A stretch of DNA of 64,000 nt. Source: Acetobacterium malicum subsp. dehalogenans DSM 11527 (GTDB lineage: Bacteria > Bacillota > Clostridia > Eubacteriales > Eubacteriaceae). The notes below the pieces were generated by a model, which did not search any database, was not told the DNA's origin, and saw nothing but the letters and a program-made list of their open reading frames with translations. Positions 15,052 to 23,936 of this stretch are shown in pieces; position 1 is the stretch's first letter, and the number at the start of each line of letters is the position of its first letter. The translations under genes were made by a program, and so were the position numbers. Location: contig NZ_AXAC01000003.1 of assembly GCF_000472665.1 (NCBI RefSeq), forward strand, positions 189,642-253,641. Direction: 5' to 3'.

Positions 15052-18027
15052 ATGAAGATTTTTAACAAGCATTCAATCGGTAATAAAATCACCTCAATGG
15101 TGATCATTTTTGTAGCCCTGGCCCTGCTGGTGATTGGCATTGCCGTCACCGTTTTAAGCATCAACACCGAAAACCAGCAAATCGAGGAACGGATGAATCT
15201 CCAGCTCAACAACACCATTGGTGAGATTGAACAGGTTCTCAGCAATCACAGCAAAGCAGCGCGTAGCTTAAGCACAACCATTGGTGTTACTGGTGCCCAG
15301 ATGACCATTTCAGAATACTCCGATCTACTGCCCAAATATGTGGGATTGACGGATGACACCTATGGTATGGGGGTCTTTTATGACTATAATGCATACAAAC
15401 CTGAAATTAAATATTTCGGACCCTATGCCTATCGGGAGAATTCAAGTATTTCTTATGCTGAAGCCTTATTCAGCACTGATGAATATGACTACCCCAACCA
15501 GGAGTGGTATCTCGTTGGTAAGAATGCCGGCGGTGAAATTGCCTGGTCACCACCATTTAAAGATGATGCACTTGGGATTTCCATGGTAACTGCTGCATCA
15601 GCCTTCTATGACAACGATAAGAACTTTAAAGGTGTGGTCACCGGCGATATCGATCTTTCCAGTCTTCAAACGATGATCAGTGAAATAAAAGTTGGTGAAA
15701 CCGGCCGGGCGTTTCTGATCGATCAGAATGGTCTCTACATTGCTGATGCAGATGCCGCCAAAATAATGAGTGTCAATCTGCTGGAAGATCCCAATGCCAG
15801 CCTAGCCGCTTTGGGCGAAAGCATGCTCAGCGGTGAACCGGGTTCTGGGGTGTTCAGCGATGATGCTGGCAAAAACAATATCTATTACGCCCCGATCCCG
15901 GCCACCGGCTGGACCCTGGCGATTATGGAGCCCCAGAGCGAGCTCAATGCTCCGATTATGACCCTGATTTTCCAGCTGATCGGACTGTTTTTATTAACCT
16001 TGATCGTGCTGAGTTTTATCATCGTCAGACAGATCAAAGGGGTGGTTAACCCGATTGTTCTGATCACCGACCTTTTCCACAAGGCCGAATTAGGTGATTT
16101 TGACAGCGAAATTCCCGCCGAAATCATTAGTCGGGAGGATGAGCTGGGTAAGTTGGGGCTGTCCTTCCAGAAACTGTCCGAAAATATTCAGGAAAACATT
16201 GCCACCCTGGAACAGATTTCGCTGGGGAACCTCAATGTCACGGTCGACATAAAATCCGACCAAGACATCCAGTCCAAGAGTCTGCTGGAAGTGGTGGAAA
16301 ACCTCAAGAACCTTGAAGCAGAGGTGGAAATGCTGACCCAATCAGCTACCGACGGCCATTTAGCGATTCGCGGCGATGCCACCAAATTCCAGGGCAAGTA
16401 CCGGGATATTGTGGTTGGTGTCAACAATACCCTGGATGCCGTGGTCGAGCCGCTGAACATGTCGGCCGACTATGTCAATAAGATCAGCCGCGGCGAAATT
16501 CCCGCCAAAATCACCGCCACCTATCATGGTGATTTCAATACCATTAAAGAAAACCTTAATTCCTGTATCGATAATATCAATGCCCTGGTTTCTGATGTCA
16601 ATATGCTGGCCCAGGCCGCCACTGAAGGTCAACTGGAAATCCAGGCCGACGCCACCCAACATAGCGGTGATTTCCGAAAGATCATCGAGGGCTTCAACAA
16701 TACCCTGAACTCACTACTGGCGCCCATTAATGAGGCCCGCCAGGTGATGACAAAAATGGCCGCCAATGATTACACCCTTTCGATGACAGGCAGCTACAAA
16801 GGCAGTATGGAAGAGTTTGCCGCGGAAATCAACCTGGTTCATTCCCGTCTGCTCACGGTCCAGGATGCCTTTATCGATATTTCCCAGGGTAATACCAGCC
16901 GGCTGAACGAATTCGTGGCCGTCGGCAAGCGTTCCGATAATGATCAACTGATCCCATCAATTATCGCTACCCTGACCACCATCGACAACCTGATTGCCGA
17001 ATCCCGCAACCTGGCCCAGGCCGGGATCAATGGTAAACTGGAAGTCCGCAGTGATGCGTCCCGCTTTTCCGGCGGTTATCGGGACATCGTCGACGGCTTC
17101 AACCAGACCCTGGACGCCATCGAACAGCCCATTAACGAAGCCGCCATTGTACTTGAACAAATGGCGGCCGGCAATCTGACCCAACCGATGACGGGAGATT
17201 ATCTGGGCAGCTACGCGATTATCAAGAATTCCTTAAATGATACGATGAACTCACTCAATGAGATCCTCGGCAACATCAATCATTCCGCCGACGAGGTCGC
17301 TTCGGGTTCCCGCCAGGTTTCCGACGGCAGCCAGGCTCTGGCCCAGGGTGCCACCGAGCAGGCCAGTTCAATGGAAGAGCTCAATGCCTCCATTGAAGAG
17401 GTGGCGGTGCAAACCCGGGAAAATGCGGTTAATGCCAACCAGGCCAACCAGCTGACCCTGACCGCCCAGCAAAATGCCGAAAACGGCAACACCCAGATGC
17501 AGCAGATGCTCCGTGCAATGACCGAAATCAATGCCGCTTCGGCCAAGATTTCCAACATCATCAAGGTTATCGACGATATTGCCTTCCAGACTAATATCCT
17601 GGCCTTAAATGCGGCGGTGGAAGCCGCCCGGGCCGGACAACAGGGCAAGGGTTTCGCGGTCGTCGCTGAAGAAGTCCGGACCCTGGCCGGCCGCAGTGCC
17701 GAAGCGGCCAAAGAAACCACCGAACTGATTGAAGGCTCCATCTCCAAGGTTTCTGAAGGTACCGTCATTGCCAATAATACCGCCGAATCTCTCACCGAAA
17801 TTGTCGCCGGGGTGGCCAAGGTCGCGGCACTGGTCAGTAAAATTGATGTGGCTTCCAACGAACAAACGGCCTCCATCAACCAGATCAACGTTGGCATTGA
17901 CCAGGTCGCCCAGGTGGTTCAAACCAACTCTGCCACTGCCGAAGAAAGCGCCGCTGCCAGTCAGGAACTCTACAGCCAGGCAGAACTGCTTAAAAACATG
18001 GTCAGCAAATTTGAATTAACCAAATAA
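15052..18027 (+). CDS. Methyl-accepting chemotaxis protein with tandem HAMP-like repeats
   Basis: This 991-residue receptor has a first membrane helix at about 15-37 and an extracytoplasmic double-Cache sensor from about 40 to 300 (Y-D-Y-N-A-Y-K and Q-E-W-Y segments). A second membrane helix lies at about 305-328 and a HAMP domain follows. About 350 residues of repeated HAMP-like units come next, recurring as 'G-x-N-N-T-L-D-A-x-x-x-P-x-N' followed by 'G-D-F/Y-x-x-I'. The methyl-accepting signalling domain then has the hairpin tip segment [10 protein letters not shown] near 853 and E-E-V-R-T-L-A. The long poly-HAMP relay is the unusual part, since classic receptors are near 550-660 residues. 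It converges on cheX and cheY-cheX, which suggests one chemotaxis module. Confidence 0.93.
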   Translation: MKIFNKHSIGNKITSMVIIFVALALLVIGIAVTVLSINTENQQIEERMNLQLNNTIGEIEQVLSNHSKAARSLSTTIGVTGAQMTISEYSDLLPKYVGLTDDTYGMGVFYDYNAYKPEIKYFGPYAYRENSSISYAEALFSTDEYDYPNQEWYLVGKNAGGEIAWSPPFKDDALGISMVTAASAFYDNDKNFKGVVTGDIDLSSLQTMISEIKVGETGRAFLIDQNGLYIADADAAKIMSVNLLEDPNASLAALGESMLSGEPGSGVFSDDAGKNNIYYAPIPATGWTLAIMEPQSELNAPIMTLIFQLIGLFLLTLIVLSFIIVRQIKGVVNPIVLITDLFHKAELGDFDSEIPAEIISREDELGKLGLSFQKLSENIQENIATLEQISLGNLNVTVDIKSDQDIQSKSLLEVVENLKNLEAEVEMLTQSATDGHLAIRGDATKFQGKYRDIVVGVNNTLDAVVEPLNMSADYVNKISRGEIPAKITATYHGDFNTIKENLNSCIDNINALVSDVNMLAQAATEGQLEIQADATQHSGDFRKIIEGFNNTLNSLLAPINEARQVMTKMAANDYTLSMTGSYKGSMEEFAAEINLVHSRLLTVQDAFIDISQGNTSRLNEFVAVGKRSDNDQLIPSIIATLTTIDNLIAESRNLAQAGINGKLEVRSDASRFSGGYRDIVDGFNQTLDAIEQPINEAAIVLEQMAAGNLTQPMTGDYLGSYAIIKNSLNDTMNSLNEILGNINHSADEVASGSRQVSDGSQALAQGATEQASSMEELNASIEEVAVQTRENAVNANQANQLTLTAQQNAENGNTQMQQMLRAMTEINAASAKISNIIKVIDDIAFQTNILALNAAVEAARAGQQGKGFAVVAEEVRTLAGRSAEAAKETTELIEGSISKVSEGTVIANNTAESLTEIVAGVAKVAALVSKIDVASNEQTASINQINVGIDQVAQVVQTNSATAEESAAASQELYSQAELLKNMVSKFELTK

Positions 18028-18064
18028 ACTAACGCTGTTGACCGCCAGCTCTGCTGGTGGTCAA

Positions 18065-18107
18065 TAAAAAAGAGCACTATCCATCACGGATAATGCTCTT
18101 TTTATTT
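18065..18107. terminator. Bidirectional terminator between the chemoreceptor and cheX
   Basis: AAAAAGAGCACTATCC and GGATAATGCTCTTTTT form a stem with A-runs and T-runs on both sides, serving the two converging genes. Confidence 0.9.
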
Positions 18108-18131
18108 TAATCTAAATTTTTAGTATTGCAG

Positions 18132-18590
18132 TTAATCCAGGGCCACATTGATTTCAATCAGGATGCCGTCGATATCAAATTCAACACACATGACCTGATC
18201 CTTGCTCATGCTCAGCTCAATGCTCTCCCCGGTCAGCATGGTGGGCGGCGAAATATCCACGGTAATATTATCGTTGGAAAAATTAATGGCCGCATTGGCC
18301 GTTAACATATTGGACAGTTCCGAAATGGCACTCTTTGCCATATCATCCAGTTCGTCCACCGGCATCCCCATCATCATGGTGGAAGCAATCTGTTTAGCCC
18401 CCTCCGTATCGATGGCATAGGCGACATTGCCCTTTTTATCACCGACAATCCCCAGTGTTAAGACAATACCACTGGCCACGATTTTTTTTGATTTCTCTTT
18501 TTGGGCTTTTAAATTAATGTTTTCAAATCCCAATTGTGGCATCACATCGGTGATCGACGCGATAAAAGGATTGATAATTGTTACATCCAT
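18132..18590 (-). CDS. cheX: CheX-type chemotaxis phosphatase
   Basis: This 152-residue CheC/CheX/FliY-family protein dephosphorylates CheY-P. The catalytic helix is visible as K-S-A-I-S-E-L-S-N-M-L-T-A-N-A near 86-100, with the conserved Glu and Asn spaced as in CheX. There is one such helix, as in dimeric CheX. Its start overlaps the end of the upstream response-regulator gene by 10 bp, so the two are translationally coupled. It pairs with a CheY-CheX fusion that carries its own phosphatase-like domain, an uncommon duplication. Confidence 0.88.
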   Translation of the reverse strand: MDVTIINPFIASITDVMPQLGFENINLKAQKEKSKKIVASGIVLTLGIVGDKKGNVAYAIDTEGAKQIASTMMMGMPVDELDDMAKSAISELSNMLTANAAINFSNDNITVDISPPTMLTGESIELSMSKDQVMCVEFDIDGILIEINVALD

Positions 18591-19444
18591 TCCACATCCC
18601 CCTTTTGAAAGCCGACATTCATAAAGACATCACCAAGATCGGTTTTGATCACAAAAGACTCACTCATAAGGTCCCCGATGGAAATCGTAATATCTTTGCC
18701 CCGGAAAACAGTGGGTGGCGAAACCCGGAGGCCAAAGGAACGATTAAGACCGTTCAATAGCGAACAGGCATTACCGCCAATGACATTGGTAAATTCGCTG
18801 AGGAAATTAATAGCATCGTCAATCTGTTGGCCATCATCCTGAAGGATTTTGCGGGTCATCCTCAGTGCTGTCTCTTCAGACATGTCCATGATTAAGCGAC
18901 CGTCATGACGGCCAATTATCCCAATAGCGACGGATATCCCGGAAGAATTGGTAGTCATCGGATGTGCTGCAACCTTTTCCGTCACAACTTCACCACCGAT
19001 TTCCCGTTTCAGAAAACTGAAAATCGATTCTTTAAAAGCTTCTTCAAAATTATTCTTTAAGATGCCATAAAGTTCCTCACCTTCAAAAAGCCGTTCAATG
19101 GCAGCATCAAGATCAGTCTGGTCGACTGGTTTCTGTAAATAACCTTTGATACCGACTTTTCTGGCCCGCTGGATAATTTCTTCATCCATCATGGCGCTGA
19201 CAGCGATGATTTTCGTATCTTTTAAGTGTTTTAGAATCTCTTTTGAACACTCGATTCCATCCCCATCCGGCAAGGTCATATCCATTGTAATCAGATCTGG
19301 TTTGAGTTCCTGGGCTTTTTGGATTGCTTCTTTCACGTTCAGGGCCGTCCCAACAATCTCCAGTCCATCTTTTTGAAGCATCCGTTTAAGAACTGCTATT
19401 GAAAAAGTTGAATCATCTACTATCATCACTCTAATATTTTCCAT
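18581..19444 (-). CDS. CheY-like response regulator fused to a CheX-like domain
   Basis: Residues 1-120 form a receiver domain: acid pocket V-D-D-S (near 10), phospho-acceptor Asp in I-T-M-D-M-T-L-P, then A-V-S-A and the K-P dipeptide (Q-K-P-V-D). Residues from about 130 to 287 are a CheX-type domain. Its helix I-N-F-L-S-E-F-T-N-V-I-G-G-N-A keeps the E-x-x-N spacing used by CheC/CheX phosphatases. The protein may be a self-limiting phosphate switch or a phosphate sink in chemotaxis. AAGGCGGTGGATTT precedes the ATG. Confidence 0.88.
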   Translation of the reverse strand: MENIRVMIVDDSTFSIAVLKRMLQKDGLEIVGTALNVKEAIQKAQELKPDLITMDMTLPDGDGIECSKEILKHLKDTKIIAVSAMMDEEIIQRARKVGIKGYLQKPVDQTDLDAAIERLFEGEELYGILKNNFEEAFKESIFSFLKREIGGEVVTEKVAAHPMTTNSSGISVAIGIIGRHDGRLIMDMSEETALRMTRKILQDDGQQIDDAINFLSEFTNVIGGNACSLLNGLNRSFGLRVSPPTVFRGKDITISIGDLMSESFVIKTDLGDVFMNVGFQKGDVEWM

Positions 19445-19583
19445 AAATCCACCGCCTTTTTAATCGAATCGAAAAAATTCCTATTCACTAATTCTAATTG
19501 TTATCATCAGCATTCGTCAAGTAATATTTAAGCCTGCGTGATATAAACTTTTGATACCCTATTTGCGTTTAAATATTCGGGTT

Positions 19584-20888
19584 TTACACATTATCTTTTT
19601 TCTTATTTTTAGAATAAAAACGATCCCGATCTTTTTTGCCACCAGTACTTTTCCCGCTGCCACTCCCAGCTCCTCTACGGTTTTTCGGTGCTGTTGCCTT
19701 ATATGCCGCCGATCGCCGGGTCGAAGCGACCTTTAGTTCCGCCGGTACTTCGACGAGGGGAAAGGGATGAACCTCAACCACGGGAATTGATTTCAATACC
19801 AGTTTTTCGATCCCTTCCAGTAACGGCATTTCTTCCTGATCGCAAAAAGCTATGGCAATTCCGCCCATACCAGCCCGGCCAGTCCGGCCAATCCGATGGA
19901 CATAGGTTTCTGGAACCTCTGGTAGATCGTAATTAAAAACATGGGACAGTTCTTCAATATCGATGCCCCGGGCGGCGATATCCGTTGCCACCAGGATCCG
20001 GGTTTTGCGTTCTTTAAAGTTATTCAGGGCCAATTGTCGGGCATTCTGAGATTTGTTGCCATGAATGGCCTGAGCCTTGAAGCCGGAACGTTCCAGATGT
20101 TTAACAATCTTATCAGCCCCATGCTTGGTTCGGGAAAAAACCAGCGCCGAAACGATTTCCCGGTTTTTCAGTAAATGAACCAGCAGATTGATCTTATTAT
20201 TTTTATTGACATAATAAACGTTCTGCTCAATCACTTCAACGGTTGATGAAACCGGTGTGATGGTGACCTTGACCGGATCGCGTAAAATGGAACCGGACAG
20301 TTTAGCAATTTCTGGCGGCATGGTAGCCGAGAACAGCATATTCTGACGCTCGGCCGGCATATGCTTGATGATTTTGCGGACATCCTGAAGCATCCCCATA
20401 TCCAGCATCATATCCGCCTCATCCAGAACAAACGACTTGATCTGACCCAGTTTGATATATTTCTGATTGATTAAATCCAGCAGTCGTCCTGGAGTTGCCA
20501 CCAGAATATCAACACCAGCACCCAGGGCCTTGGTCTGAGGGTTTTGTGATACGCCCCCATAAATAACCAGGGTCCGCAGCCCTAAAAATTTGCCGTAGGC
20601 TTTAAACGAATCACTGATCTGCAAAGCCAGCTCCCGGGTCGGTGCCAGGATCAACGCCTTGATCGGACGATTACCCTTAAGGTTTCGTTGTTCGTAAGAG
20701 AGCTTCTGTAAAATCGGGATCGCAAAAGCGGCGGTTTTTCCCGTTCCGGTCTGGGCACAGCCCAATAAATCCCGGCCTTCCAGCAAAGACGGAATTGCCT
20801 TTTCCTGAATCGGGGTAGCCTCAGTATATCCTTCAGCGGTTAAAGCCTTCTGAATCGGCTGTATAATATTTAAATTTTCAAATTGCAA
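19584..20888 (-). CDS. DEAD-box RNA helicase
   Basis: This 434-residue helicase has the Q motif (T-P-I-Q-E), motif I A-Q-T-G-T-G-K-T, Ia P-T-R-E-L-A and II D-E-A-D. Motif III S-A-T, T-D-I-A-A-R-G and H-R-I-G-R-T-G-R complete the core. The C-terminal 50 residues are basic and Gly/Ser rich (N-R-R-G-A-G-S-G-S-G-K), as in RhlE-like enzymes. The start codon is TTG at 20888 behind AAAGGAGAACC. The cold-shock gene and a small basic protein lie upstream on the same strand, so a role in unwinding cold-stabilised RNA is plausible. Confidence 0.93.
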   Translation of the reverse strand: MQFENLNIIQPIQKALTAEGYTEATPIQEKAIPSLLEGRDLLGCAQTGTGKTAAFAIPILQKLSYEQRNLKGNRPIKALILAPTRELALQISDSFKAYGKFLGLRTLVIYGGVSQNPQTKALGAGVDILVATPGRLLDLINQKYIKLGQIKSFVLDEADMMLDMGMLQDVRKIIKHMPAERQNMLFSATMPPEIAKLSGSILRDPVKVTITPVSSTVEVIEQNVYYVNKNNKINLLVHLLKNREIVSALVFSRTKHGADKIVKHLERSGFKAQAIHGNKSQNARQLALNNFKERKTRILVATDIAARGIDIEELSHVFNYDLPEVPETYVHRIGRTGRAGMGGIAIAFCDQEEMPLLEGIEKLVLKSIPVVEVHPFPLVEVPAELKVASTRRSAAYKATAPKNRRGAGSGSGKSTGGKKDRDRFYSKNKKKDNV

Positions 20889-20956
20889 TAGGTTCTCCTT
20901 TATTTTAAAAGTGCTGCACGGGTTGATAAACTTTTCGATTCAACCCGATCATAAAT

Positions 20957-20979
20957 AAAGAACGCCGGCAGCGTTCCTT
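20957..20979 (-). terminator. Possible terminator after the 52-residue gene
   Basis: GGAACGC-TGCC-GGCGTTC followed by TTTATTT on the minus strand. The stem is short. Confidence 0.5.
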
Positions 20980-20990
20980 AGAAAATTGAT

Positions 20991-21149
20991 TTATTTATCG
21001 AAAAATCCGCCTCGTTTTGTTGTTTTAAACGCTTTTCGATCACTGACCTTATTTTGACTCGGTTTGTCAGCTTTTATTCCCTGCTGTGCACTTAACTTTT
21101 TTTTCTCTTCAATTATTTTTTTCATTCCTTCGATATTGTTCGTTGACAT
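20991..21149 (-). CDS. Small basic protein (52 residues), unknown
   Basis: It starts at 21149 behind a very strong GGAAAAGGAGGGG ribosome site; a longer frame to 21194 lacks one. The protein is highly charged (M-K-K-I-I-E-E-K-K-K-L and a C-terminal K-T-T-K-R-G-G-F-F-D-K), with no cysteine or membrane segment. Its position between the cold-shock gene and the DEAD-box helicase, all on one strand, suggests an RNA-associated role. That is inference; I do not recognise the family. Confidence 0.65.
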   Translation of the reverse strand: MSTNNIEGMKKIIEEKKKLSAQQGIKADKPSQNKVSDRKAFKTTKRGGFFDK

Positions 21150-21249
21150 AAAATCCCCTCCTTTTCCCCGGAAAACCATTGCAAACACAAACAATTAACA
21201 GTGTTGTAATGATATGGGATTAGTTTCGTCTTATTTTTTTAACAGTATA

Positions 21250-21284
21250 AAAAAAAACTTATGCCATTTTCAGGCATAAGTTTA
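21250..21284 (-). terminator. Terminator of the cold-shock gene
   Basis: AAACTTATGCC-TGAAAAT-GGCATAAGTTT followed by a T-run on the minus strand, 15 bp past the stop codon. Confidence 0.92.
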
Positions 21285-21298
21285 AAATATTTGTGTTA

Positions 21299-21496
21299 TT
21301 AGATAACTTGAATATTTTCGGCTTGTGGGCCTTTAGGTCCTTGAGTGATTTCAAAAGAAACTTCTTGGCCTTCTTCTAAAGATTTATAACCGCTGGAAAC
21401 GATTTGTGAAAAATGTGCAAATACATCTTTACCATCTTCCCCTGTTATAAAACCAAAACCTTTTTCTGAGTTAAACCATTTTACTGTACCATTCAT
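21299..21496 (-). CDS. cspA: Cold-shock protein (CspA family)
   Basis: This 65-residue single OB-fold RNA chaperone has RNP1 K-G-F-G-F-I and RNP2 V-F-A-H-F, with the start G-T-V-K-W-F-N. The length and sequence are those of standard bacterial Csp proteins, which bind single-stranded RNA and prevent secondary structure in the cold. AGGAGGTACTCATC precedes the ATG. A promoter about 150 bp upstream gives a long 5' leader, typical of cold-shock mRNAs that are controlled by RNA folding. Confidence 0.97.
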   Translation of the reverse strand: MNGTVKWFNSEKGFGFITGEDGKDVFAHFSQIVSSGYKSLEEGQEVSFEITQGPKGPQAENIQVI

Positions 21497-21881
21497 TGAT
21501 GAGTACCTCCTAATTTTTATTCCCTAAATCCTTGTAATACGGATAACAACTACATTTCTAAATTAGGATAATACTGTAAAGCATAGTACCAATTAAAAAA
21601 TATTAATGTTAAATTCATTTACTATTAATTTAAGTTCTTACTTATAATAGCACGAACCAATCAATAAAGCAAACTTTTTAATAATTATTTTCAAAATATC
21701 TTAAGCCTCTTAATTAAAACCCCAATTGCTCCTTGATTTTTTTCATTGAAAAGATGGAAAATCTGCGTCTTAAATGGTACAATATAAAAACTGTTTCTAA
21801 ATTCTTACTGACATTAACAGCCCTGGCGGCTTTTAAATTTAAAGTGGCATTTAGCTAGTATTTTTTCTTAGGAGGTTTCAT
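21497..21881. other. Divergent intergenic region: cold-shock leader and DHH promoter side
   Basis: The left half is the AT-rich 5' leader of the cold-shock mRNA. The right half contains TACAATATAA near 21778 as a likely -10 for the DHH gene, but no clear -35. No repeat or coding sequence was seen. Confidence 0.5.
21644..21672 (-). promoter_or_regulatory. Probable cold-shock gene promoter
   Basis: Minus strand: TTGCTT (21667-21672), 17 bp, TATTAT (21644-21649). Transcription would begin near 21637, leaving an AT-rich leader of about 140 nt before the ATG. Confidence 0.65.
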
Positions 21882-22793
21882 ATGCGTTTAGTTACTCGTT
21901 CGGATTTTGACGGTTTAATCTGCGGCATGCTGTTAAAAGAAGCCGGCATCATTGACGACTGGATTTTTGTTCATCCCAAAGACCTGCAGGACGGGCTCTT
22001 TTCCCCCACTGAAAATGATGTGCTGGCCAATGTTCCCTACGTGCCCGGTTGCGGCATGTGGTTTGATCACCATTCATCAGAGAAAGATCGAATGGGGTGG
22101 CATCCCGGAGTTGAAGGCGAAAGCCGTCTGGCCCCCTCAGCCGCCCGGATTATTTATGAGTATTACGGCGGTGCCGACAAATTCCCCCACTATCAGGAAA
22201 TGATCGTTTCGGTGGATAAGGTCGACTCCGGGGATTTGACCCGGGACGAGATTCTAAACCCCACCGGCTGGATCTTGCTGGGCTTTATTTCTGATCCCCG
22301 CACCGGACTGGGTCGCTTCCGGGATTTCAGAATCAGCAATTACCAGTTAATGGAAGAACTGATCAATCTTTTCCGGAACCTGTCTATTGAGGAAATTCTT
22401 GAATTGCCGGATGTCAAAGAACGGGTTGAACTTTACAACGATCAGGCCCGACTCTTTACCGAAATGGTTACTGCCCATACCCGGATCGACGCTAACGTGA
22501 TTGTCACTGACTTACGCGACGTCGAAACCATCTACACCGGCAACCGGTTTATGATTTACAGCCTCTACCCGGATCAGAACGTGTCCCTCTGGATCGTCGA
22601 CGGTAAGCAAAAGCAGAATGTCTCGATTGCCTGCGGTTACAGCATCCTAAACCGCACCTGCACCGCTGACATCGGTAAGCTGATGCTCAAACACGGCGGC
22701 GGCGGCCATCACATGGTCGGCACCTGCCAGATTCCCTATGACGAAGCCAACCCGATTATCGACGAAATCATCGCGGTCCTAAAAAGCGAATAA
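21882..22793 (+). CDS. DHH-family phosphoesterase-like protein
   Basis: The 303-residue protein has motif I R-S-D-F-D-G near 6-11 and motif III F-D-H-H near 65 (the DHH signature). A C-terminal G-G-G-G-H-H-M-V-G-T-C loop resembles DHHA1 substrate-binding loops. Such proteins are Mn-dependent phosphodiesterases (nano-RNA, cyclic dinucleotide or polyphosphate hydrolases). Here motif I is D-F-D-G rather than D-x-D, so the exact substrate is open. TAGGAGGTTTCAT precedes the ATG. Confidence 0.8.
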   Translation: MRLVTRSDFDGLICGMLLKEAGIIDDWIFVHPKDLQDGLFSPTENDVLANVPYVPGCGMWFDHHSSEKDRMGWHPGVEGESRLAPSAARIIYEYYGGADKFPHYQEMIVSVDKVDSGDLTRDEILNPTGWILLGFISDPRTGLGRFRDFRISNYQLMEELINLFRNLSIEEILELPDVKERVELYNDQARLFTEMVTAHTRIDANVIVTDLRDVETIYTGNRFMIYSLYPDQNVSLWIVDGKQKQNVSIACGYSILNRTCTADIGKLMLKHGGGGHHMVGTCQIPYDEANPIIDEIIAVLKSE

Positions 22794-22796
22794 ATA

Positions 22797-22829
22797 AAAG
22801 CGCAACCAGTGACGGTTGCGCTTTTTTTA
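22797..22829. terminator. Bidirectional terminator
   Basis: AAAAGCGCAACC-AGTGAC-GGTTGCGCTTTTTTT between the two converging genes. Confidence 0.93.
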
Positions 22830-23450
22830 TTCTGCCGGGCGGAATTCGAAGACTTTCAGAGATCCCTTGTACCCTTGGAAGGTCAGATAGGCCACTGAGC
22901 GGTCGGGATTGATCCAGGCCATCACCGAGTAGGCGTTGGCGGCATCCTTCTTATTATAGGCCGAGTTGATTTCAATCCCGTCCACCCCGCCGAAAAGCGT
23001 TTTGACCTCCTCGTAGGGCATCCCTTCTTTTAGCGAATTAACCTGATCAGCCGTCACATTGGCATTGACCAGTGCATCGAGATAGGTATTGTCCGGTACA
23101 TAGAGTTGTTTAAAAACCGCCACCTCAGCGGGTTCTTCCGCATCCGTTTCGGTAGTCGCCGCCGCGGCATCTGTAGCGACAATATCGTAGCTCACCGTTA
23201 CCCCGTAGCCGGTTTTTTCATCCACATAGTTAAAACCTTTTCCCTTGGCAGAACCTTCAACCTCAAGAATTTTTTCAGCCTCCTCTTTGGTCATCCCCAC
23301 CAACACCTTGTTGTACAAATTTAAGGGATCAGTACTGACCTCTTTTTTATCGCCTCCAAACATTATCAGTACAATGGCAATCACCACCGCAATGACAACC
23401 AACAAGGCAACGCCGCCGATCAGTATCGGCTTTGAAATTTTTTTCTTCAT
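22827..23450 (-). CDS. Membrane-anchored extracytoplasmic protein of unknown function
   Basis: The 207-residue protein has one N-terminal membrane helix (about 8-31, V-A-L-L-V-V-I-A-V-V-I-A-I-V-L-I-M-F) and no cysteine for lipidation. It has two related segments, 'V-G-M-T-K-E-E-A-E-K-I-L' and 'E-G-M-P-Y-E-E-V-K-T-L-F-G-G'. These have the G-M-T/P-x-x-x-V/A-x-x-x-L/F pattern of SmpA/OmlA-like (BLIP-fold) domains. A Thr/Ala-rich acidic linker (T-D-A-A-A-A-T-T-E-T-D-A-E-E-P-A-E) interrupts the first unit. It probably sits outside the membrane and binds a partner; function is unknown. Confidence 0.7.
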   Translation of the reverse strand: MKKKISKPILIGGVALLVVIAVVIAIVLIMFGGDKKEVSTDPLNLYNKVLVGMTKEEAEKILEVEGSAKGKGFNYVDEKTGYGVTVSYDIVATDAAAATTETDAEEPAEVAVFKQLYVPDNTYLDALVNANVTADQVNSLKEGMPYEEVKTLFGGVDGIEINSAYNKKDAANAYSVMAWINPDRSVAYLTFQGYKGSLKVFEFRPAE

Positions 23451-23650
23451 TCCTTTTTCTCCTGTTTTATTTCTTAATATTCGTCATAATAATGAGGTCT
23501 AGCCCACATCAATGTGTCACTTTAAATGGGATAATACCTCATGATCTTTACAATACCACGTTTCACTGAACTAATTCTAAACAAAAGACCGGACTTTGTC
23601 AAATCGATTCCTCCGCTCCGATATTTATGAAATCCCGTCAATCCACAATT

Positions 23651-23783
23651 TCAGCGATCTGTCTGAACGCTGCTCAAACGAAACAAAATAGTCTCCTTGG
23701 CAATTTCCAACGGTTCAATTTTTTCCATATTGATGTTAATATTTTTCCATTCAATCTGATTGACATCGTCTTCATCCCATGAT
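23651..23783 (-). pseudogene. Possible gene remnant (C-terminal fragment)
   Basis: The minus strand reads LSWDEDDVNQIEWKN, then INMEKIEPLEIAKETILFRL, ending SSVQTDR before a TGA. Composition and codon use look coding, but there is no plausible start or ribosome site and upstream DNA is non-coding. I do not recognise the parent family. Confidence 0.3.
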
Positions 23784-23785
23784 AA

Positions 23786-23803
23786 TGTTTACATATGTAA
23801 ACA
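23786..23803. promoter_or_regulatory. 18-bp perfect palindrome, putative operator
   Basis: TGTTTACATATGTAAACA is a perfect inverted repeat 134 bp before the PfkB-family kinase start. Symmetric sites of this kind are typical of LacI- or GntR-type sugar regulators. No such regulator is adjacent, so the binding protein is unknown. Confidence 0.5.
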
Positions 23804-23936
23804 AACCGCCGGGTTTGATGTAACATTTTCATACCGCTGGGATCAATCTGTTCGACTTCTGGTCTGGTACGCGCCCCGAAGCTTGATCGATTAATTTTCG
23901 CTGGGATAACCCGGTAAATTTTAAAGGAGGCTACTT

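Larger units (their letters stand above)
23451..23936. other. 486-bp gap upstream of the sugar-kinase gene
   Basis: It holds a decayed coding fragment (23651-23783) and an 18-bp palindrome (23786-23803), listed separately. No palindromic repeat of families 1 or 2 is present. A weak TTGATC-16-GATAAC near 23883-23910 could be the promoter of the gene at 23937. Confidence 0.5.
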
